Shown here: positions 59,584-64,000 of the stretch, piece after piece
Numbering within the stretch: the first letter of the stretch is position 1
Layout of the letters: each line of letters opens with the position of its first letter
Source: Clostridium sp. AM30-24
GTDB taxonomy: Bacteria > Bacillota > Clostridia > Lachnospirales > Lachnospiraceae
DNA: 64,000 nt
Assembly (NCBI RefSeq): GCF_003480435.1
Contig: NZ_QUJB01000009.1
Coordinates: 1,438-65,437, forward strand
Direction: 5' to 3'
The notes under the pieces: model-generated
Told to the model about the DNA's origin: nothing
The model's database searches: none
The model's input: only the letters and a program-made list of their open reading frames with translations
Translations under genes and position numbers: made by a program

Positions 59584-60177
59584 TTATTTGGAGTATAACT
59601 CGACGATGAGCATCTCGTTTACAGGAACGTCGATCTCTTCTCTTGTCGGAAGAGTTTTGATCTCGCCCTTTAAGTTCTCATGGTCAGACTCTAACCATGC
59701 CGGAACAAGACGGCCAGCTGTGGTCTCGAGAACCAGCTTGTAGTGGTTGTCGCCTTTGTTCTTTTCTCTGATCTCAACAACATCTCCAGCCTTTACAAGG
59801 TAGGACGGGATGTTTACGCACTTGCCGTTTACAAGAACGTGCTTGTGGTCAACGATCTGTCTAGCTTCCTTTCTTGTTCTTGCGAAACCAAGACGGAAGA
59901 TAACGTTGTCAAGTCTGCGCTCAAGAAGGATCATAAGGTTTTCACCTGTCTGTCCGTTTAAACGCTCAGCCTTATCGTAGTAGTTACGGAACGGCTTCTC
60001 CAGAACGCCATAGATGAACTTAGCTTTCTGTTTTTCTCTTAACTGAAGACCATACTCACTGATCTTCTTGTTTGCTCTTTTAGATTCTCTGTTGGATTTT
60101 TTATCTATTCCTAAATAAATGGGATCAAGGTCAAGGGATCTGCATCTTTTAAGAACAGGAACTCTATCAACTGCCAT
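59584..60177 (-). CDS. rpsD: Ribosomal protein S4
   Basis: S4 of 197 residues, with [19 protein letters not shown] at the start, the S4 RNA-binding domain ([38 protein letters not shown]) and the conserved C-terminal [22 protein letters not shown]. It nucleates 30S assembly. Located between rpsK and rpoA. Confidence 0.98.
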   Translation of the reverse strand: MAVDRVPVLKRCRSLDLDPIYLGIDKKSNRESKRANKKISEYGLQLREKQKAKFIYGVLEKPFRNYYDKAERLNGQTGENLMILLERRLDNVIFRLGFARTRKEARQIVDHKHVLVNGKCVNIPSYLVKAGDVVEIREKNKGDNHYKLVLETTAGRLVPAWLESDHENLKGEIKTLPTREEIDVPVNEMLIVELYSK

Positions 60178-60192
60178 TTTACTTCCTCCTAA

Positions 60193-60594
60193 TTAGACTC
60201 TTCTACGCTTTGGCGGACGGCATCCGTTGTGCGGAACCGGTGTTACGTCCTTAATGCTTGTTACTTCAAGACCACATGCCTGAAGGGCACGGATAGCAGC
60301 CTCACGGCCAGATCCCGGTCCTTTAACCATAACGTCTACGGATTTTAAACCATGTACAAGAGCTGCCTTAGTTGCAGTTTCTGCAGCCATCTGTGCTGCA
60401 TATGGAGTAGATTTCCTTGAACCTCTAAATCCCAGACCGCCTGCACTTGCCCAAGATAAGGCATTACCCTGTGCATCTGTTAATGTCACGATTGTGTTGT
60501 TAAAAGATGACTGGATGTGCGCCTGTCCGCGTTCAACGTTTTTCTTTACACGCTTTTTTGTCACTTTTTTAGCAGTGGACACTTTTTTAGCCAT
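60193..60594 (-). CDS. rpsK: Ribosomal protein S11
   Basis: S11 of 133 residues. Conserved [40 protein letters not shown] and the [13 protein letters not shown] end are present. A lysine-rich N-terminal extension is normal in Firmicutes. It lies between rpsM and rpsD. Confidence 0.98.
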   Translation of the reverse strand: MAKKVSTAKKVTKKRVKKNVERGQAHIQSSFNNTIVTLTDAQGNALSWASAGGLGFRGSRKSTPYAAQMAAETATKAALVHGLKSVDVMVKGPGSGREAAIRALQACGLEVTSIKDVTPVPHNGCRPPKRRRV

Positions 60595-60681
60595 TTTAAA
60601 CTAACCTACTTTCTCATTTACTGAACCCTGTTTCCTGTCTTTAAAACATGCAACGTGATTCAAAACATTTGTTACTGATAA

Positions 60682-61050
60682 TTATTTCTTCTTGTTTGCA
60701 ACAGTCTTTCTCGGACCCTTGCATGTTCTTGCGTTTGTCTTGGTCTTCTGACCACGGCAAGGAAGACTCTTTCTGTGACGAATACCTCTGTAGCATCCAA
60801 TCTCCTGAAGTCTCTTGATGTTTAAAGCGATCTCACGACGTAAGTCACCTTCAACAGTCTGAGTCTCAGCGATTACTGCTGCAATGTTCTTTACTTCGTC
60901 ATCGGTTAAATCCTTTACACGAGTGTCAGGATTTACACCAGCCGCAGCAAGAATACGGTCTGCACTTGCTCTACCGATACCGTAGATATAAGTTAAGCCG
61001 ATTTCGACACGTTTTTCCCTTGGTAAATCAACACCTGAAATACGAGCCAT
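60682..61050 (-). CDS. rpsM: Ribosomal protein S13
   Basis: S13 of 122 residues: [25 protein letters not shown] at the start and the [23 protein letters not shown] end. The ATG at 61050 follows GGAGGTACC; the five-codon upstream extension is not conserved. It follows rpmJ by about 110 bp. Confidence 0.98.
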   Translation of the reverse strand: MARISGVDLPREKRVEIGLTYIYGIGRASADRILAAAGVNPDTRVKDLTDDEVKNIAAVIAETQTVEGDLRREIALNIKRLQEIGCYRGIRHRKSLPCRGQKTKTNARTCKGPRKTVANKKK

Positions 61051-61158
61051 GAGTGGTACCTCCATTTAAATATTGTAGAAATAGTTATTGCCGACACAAC
61101 AACGCACTCTCGCGTTTCATGTCAAAGCCGCGCGAAAAAATACAGGCAAATTGCGGCA

Positions 61159-61272
61159 TCAGCCCTGTCTCTGTTTGTGCTTAGGATTTTCACAGATAAT
61201 TCTGATACTGCCTTTTCTCTTAATAACCTTGCACTTCTCGCAAATCGGTTTTACTGATGATCTTACTTTCAC
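61159..61272 (-). CDS. rpmJ: Ribosomal protein L36
   Basis: L36 of 37 residues, [20 protein letters not shown] then [13 protein letters not shown]. It is the zinc-binding form with CxxC and C...H ligands. It starts with GTG at 61272 behind AAAGGAG. It lies between infA and rpsM, as in most Firmicutes, and has its own promoter upstream. Confidence 0.97.
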   Translation of the reverse strand: MKVRSSVKPICEKCKVIKRKGSIRIICENPKHKQRQG

Positions 61273-61427
61273 AGTAATTCTCCTTTCCTTCGTAGTCCGC
61301 TTCCCTTTACTGCCGGAAACACACCGATTCCGTGCCATCTGGGAACGGCATTACGGGTTGCTATACCTGTATAAAAAGCACCTGAAAATGGGCATAATAC
61401 AAGCGTTCCAACAAAGTTCGCTTGAGC

Positions 61428-61456
61428 ATTATAACACTTCCTTGGCGGAAAATCAA
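61428..61456 (-). promoter_or_regulatory. Promoter of rpmJ and downstream ribosomal genes
   Basis: On the minus strand, TTGATT (61451-61456), 17 bp and TATAAT (61428-61433) precede a leader of about 150 bases before rpmJ. It gives the rpmJ-rpsM-rpsK-rpsD-rpoA-rplQ section its own start. Confidence 0.8.
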
Positions 61457-61504
61457 GCATTTTTATTGGTTTTCTTCAACTTTTTTAGCCCTTTGTCAAG
61501 GATA

Positions 61505-61723
61505 CTATTTATCTCTCCAAATAATACGTCCCTTAGATAAATCGTACGGGGACATCTCTAATGTTACCTTATCACCTGGAAGAATACGGATGTAATTCAT
61601 ACGCAGTTTTCCACTGATGGTAGCTAATACCTTGTGGCCATTCTCAAGTTCAACCTGGAACATAGCGTTCGGCAGTTTCTCAACAACGACGCCTTCGATC
61701 TCGATTACGTCAGCCTTAGACAT
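61505..61723 (-). CDS. infA: Translation initiation factor IF-1
   Basis: IF-1 of 72 residues: the OB-fold pattern [67 protein letters not shown] is complete. It binds the 30S A site at initiation. The standard place is between map/KOW and rpmJ. Confidence 0.98.
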   Translation of the reverse strand: MSKADVIEIEGVVVEKLPNAMFQVELENGHKVLATISGKLRMNYIRILPGDKVTLEMSPYDLSKGRIIWRDK

Positions 61724-61728
61724 AAAAT

Positions 61729-61902
61729 TTACCTCCTGTTTCGTTTCTTAATGATCTGGACATGCTTTTTATTTTTCCGGAGGACCCGGCCGTTTTCTGC
61801 AAGCAGAGAAACGTATGTTCCAAGGTCCTCCGATATGACATAGATTTTATCCTTGTCATTTCCGGCAAGCGATCTTGCCAGGAATCCCGGGGTCATTTCC
61901 AT
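61729..61902 (-). CDS. KOW-domain RNA-binding protein
   Basis: Short protein of 57 residues, [49 protein letters not shown], with a KOW-type beta motif found in ribosomal-protein-like factors of Firmicutes (sometimes called L14E-like). Start at 61902 with AGGAGG; a longer frame shadows map. It lies between map and infA, a conserved neighbourhood in Clostridia. Probable rRNA contact; role not established. Confidence 0.85.
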   Translation of the reverse strand: MEMTPGFLARSLAGNDKDKIYVISEDLGTYVSLLAENGRVLRKNKKHVQIIKKRNRR

Positions 61903-61912
61903 GCTGGACCTC

Positions 61913-62677
61913 CTATTCGAGGCCCGGGCGCAGGGAAAGGATCTCCGGCTCGCCCTCAGTGATGAGGATCGTATTCTCATAGTGAGCGGACAGGGCATGA
62001 TCTGCTGTAACAACGGTCCAGTCATCGTCCATCCAGATTACATCCGGTGTGCCGGCATTGATCATCGGTTCAACGGCCAGAGTCATACCCGGCTGTAAAA
62101 GGATTCCCCTTCTCTTTGTCGCAAAGTTCGGGACCTCCGGATCTTCATGAAGGTGGGTACCAATTCCATGTCCAACCAGCTCGCGGACAACGCCATAGCC
62201 GAATTTTTCGGCGTATGCCTGGATTGCCGTGGAGATATCATTCAGATGATTGCCAGCTTTCGCAAATTTAATACCTTCGTAAAAGCACTGTTTTGTGACA
62301 TCCATCAGTTTCTGTGCTTCCGGGGAGACGTTTCCTACTGCCCAGGTGCGGGCTGCGTCGGAATGGTATCCCTTATAGATCGTCCCCGCATCAAGGCTGA
62401 CGATATCGCCATCCTTTAAAATACGGTGCTTATTCGGGATTCCATGTACGATCTCATCATTTACGGACACGCAGATGGATGCAGGATATCCATTGTAATT
62501 TTTAAAGGAAGGAATACATCCATGGCTGCGGATCAGACGCTCTCCCAGCTTATCGATGTCCAGAGTGGACATTCCCGGGTGAACAGCTGCATGCAGCTCC
62601 TCGTGCACCTGCGCCAGAATTTCTCCGGCTTTTCGCATCAGTTCGATCTCTCTCGGCGATTTAATTGTTACTGCCAT
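61913..62677 (-). CDS. map: Methionine aminopeptidase
   Basis: Type I enzyme of 254 residues that trims the first Met of new proteins. Metal ligands are visible: DAGTIYKGYHSDAARTW (two Asp), GHGIGTHLHEDP (His), and two late Glu in AVEPMIN and NTILITEGEPEIL. It lies 4 bp after adk. A standard member of the spc operon. Confidence 0.97.
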   Translation of the reverse strand: MAVTIKSPREIELMRKAGEILAQVHEELHAAVHPGMSTLDIDKLGERLIRSHGCIPSFKNYNGYPASICVSVNDEIVHGIPNKHRILKDGDIVSLDAGTIYKGYHSDAARTWAVGNVSPEAQKLMDVTKQCFYEGIKFAKAGNHLNDISTAIQAYAEKFGYGVVRELVGHGIGTHLHEDPEVPNFATKRRGILLQPGMTLAVEPMINAGTPDVIWMDDDWTVVTADHALSAHYENTILITEGEPEILSLRPGLE

Positions 62678-62681
62678 TATT

Positions 62682-63326
62682 TTAAGCTCCTAAAATCTTT
62701 GTGATAGCCTCAAATACCTGTTCCATATTCTGCGTTCCGTCTACGGTGTAGAGGACGTGCTTATCCGCATAGAAGCTGATGAGCGGGCGCGTCTGCTCAT
62801 GATAAACAGAAAGACGTTTTGTAACAGTCTCCGGCTTATCATCATCTCTTAAAATGAGTTCAGCGCCGCACTTGTCGCAGATGCCTTCCTTCTTCGGAGC
62901 AGCATATACGATGTGATAAGTCATTCCGCACTTTACGCATGCACGGCGGCCTGCCATACGGGTAACGATCTTTTCGTCCGGTACGTCAACATCGATTGCG
63001 AAATCGATCGCCTCTCCCTTTTTGGCAAGAGCCTCTGTGAGAGCCTCTGCCTGCGGGATCGTACGCGGGAAACCATCGAGAATGTAACCCTTTTCGCAGT
63101 CCGGCTGGCTGATTCTGTCCATAACAAGATCAACCGTCAGTTCGTCCGGAACAAGAAGTCCCTGGTCCATGAATGCTTTTGCCTTCTTGCCAAGCTCTGT
63201 TCCGTTCTTAATGTTTGCCCGGAAGATGTCTCCGGTGGAAATGTGCGGGATTCCGTACTTTTCCGCGATTCTCTGTGCCTGGGTGCCTTTTCCGGCTCCC
63301 GGTGCGCCCAACATAATGATTTTCAT
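62682..63326 (-). CDS. adk: Adenylate kinase
   Basis: Adenylate kinase of 214 residues: P-loop [18 protein letters not shown], a zinc-bearing lid with two Cys pairs (CVKCGMTYH and CDKCGAEL), and RPLISFY. Start at 63326 has GGAGG; an upstream in-frame ATG is in non-conserved sequence. It follows secY, as expected. Confidence 0.97.
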   Translation of the reverse strand: MKIIMLGAPGAGKGTQAQRIAEKYGIPHISTGDIFRANIKNGTELGKKAKAFMDQGLLVPDELTVDLVMDRISQPDCEKGYILDGFPRTIPQAEALTEALAKKGEAIDFAIDVDVPDEKIVTRMAGRRACVKCGMTYHIVYAAPKKEGICDKCGAELILRDDDKPETVTKRLSVYHEQTRPLISFYADKHVLYTVDGTQNMEQVFEAITKILGA

Positions 63327-63433
63327 AATTGTAATTTCCTCCACTCGTCCTAAAAAACCGAAAAAGCGGGCGAAAAGCATCTTTCCGCCCGCTCCGATTT
63401 TCAGCACGCAGCTGCTGCTATTTCTCTATTTGA

Positions 63434-64000
63434 TCAATCATTTAAGAATCCCTTGTAATTTCTTACAAGCATCATAGACTCCACAGCCTTGATCGTCTCG
63501 AGGATTACACCTGCAATAATGATCAGGGATGTGCCGCCGAAGGAAAGATTGCCGACAGAGAAGAGACCGGATGCGATGATCGGGATAATGCACACGATCA
63601 CCAATCCGCAGGCACCGATAAATACAATATAGTTTAAGATATTGTTGAGGTAGTCTGAGGTTGGCTTACCTGGGCGGATGCCCGGGATAAAGCCGCCGGA
63701 CTTCTTCATATTATTAGCAACTTCCAGCGGGTTAAACGTAATGGACGTATAGAAATACGCGAACAGTACGACTAATACGATATATACGAGCATACCAATG
63801 GAGTAAGCCGGAGCTTCCGGTTTAAACCAGTTGGATGAGCTCAAAGCTAACAGGATCTTTCCACCGATGGTTGAATAATCAACGTGGAAGAACTGAGCGA
63901 TCATAACCGGCATTGACATGATGGAAGAAGCGAAGATGACCGGAATAACGTTCGCGGTATTTACCTTCAACGGAATGTAGGTAGACTGTCCGCCGATCAT
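63434..64000 (-). CDS. secY: Protein translocase SecY, C-terminal part
   Basis: The last 188 residues of SecY, with several membrane helices and the conserved PLKVNTANVIPVIFASSIM, TSITFNPLEVANNMKKSGGFIPGIRPGKPT and GGTSLIIIAGVILETIKAVES. The gene runs off the right edge; only the C-terminal half is here. It confirms the spc-operon position. Confidence 0.97.
   Translation of the reverse strand: MIGGQSTYIPLKVNTANVIPVIFASSIMSMPVMIAQFFHVDYSTIGGKILLALSSSNWFKPEAPAYSIGMLVYIVLVVLFAYFYTSITFNPLEVANNMKKSGGFIPGIRPGKPTSDYLNNILNYIVFIGACGLVIVCIIPIIASGLFSVGNLSFGGTSLIIIAGVILETIKAVESMMLVRNYKGFLND

Overview
The window looks like a chromosome segment of an anaerobic gut Firmicute, most likely Lachnospiraceae. 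The right half carries the secY-adk-map-infA-rpmJ-rpsM-rpsK-rpsD-rpoA-rplQ cluster, then ecfA1-ecfA2-ecfT-truA and rplM-rpsI, all on the minus strand. The long L17, the KOW-domain protein between map and infA, and the choline-binding-type wall repeats fit Clostridia. Host-type genes interrupt the classical order in two places. Between rplQ and ecfA1 lie an SLH protein, a MacAB-type exporter and two wall-binding proteins. Between truA and rplM lie a symporter/two-component set, a 5-oxoprolinase (pxp) operon with an NRAMP transporter, and a MATE pump.

The left half (about 0.68 to 33.2 kb) is an integrated mobile element in the 3' end of rpsI. A 49-bp direct repeat with two mismatches, encoding the last 15 codons and stop of S9, lies at 676-724 and at 33176-33224. 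Next to the distal copy are two tandem tyrosine recombinases, an excisionase-like protein and a MazF-type toxin. The proximal end carries a phage-type antirepressor, a shortened replication initiator, two XRE regulators each near an ImmA/IrrE peptidase, and a Y-family polymerase. I see no relaxase or type IV secretion gene, so the element looks non-conjugative or decayed.

Between these backbone ends (about 4.8 to 26.5 kb) is a visibly GC-richer cargo block for oxygen, peroxide, superoxide and probably NO handling. It holds ferritin, rubrerythrin, desulfoferrodoxin, rubredoxin, two flavodiiron proteins and an acyl-CoA dehydrogenase/ETF-alpha/rubredoxin fusion. It also holds CoA-disulfide reductase-rhodanese, a ferredoxin-thioredoxin reductase module, three thioredoxins, thioredoxin reductase, an oxygen-dependent class I ribonucleotide reductase, a lipoprotein rhodanese and DUF2249 proteins. 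Two Rrf2 regulators, two Crp/Fnr regulators and a truncated Fur fragment are interspersed.

Three points stand out. First, the Rrf2, acyl-CoA-dehydrogenase-fusion and flavodiiron genes form one tight operon that could send electrons from acyl-CoA through a built-in rubredoxin to a flavodiiron O2/NO reductase. Second, the same 15-bp palindrome (TGTGAC-N3-GTCACA type) occurs three times, each about 28-29 bp upstream of a -10 box, as expected for a class II Crp/Fnr activator; two sites precede the ferredoxin-thioredoxin and rubrerythrin operons, and one drives an orphan short transcript. Third, the Rrf2 genes have palindromes overlapping near-consensus promoters. Together this reads as a self-regulated, mobile aerotolerance island. 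The first 680 bases may be the end of a second element stacked at the same site.
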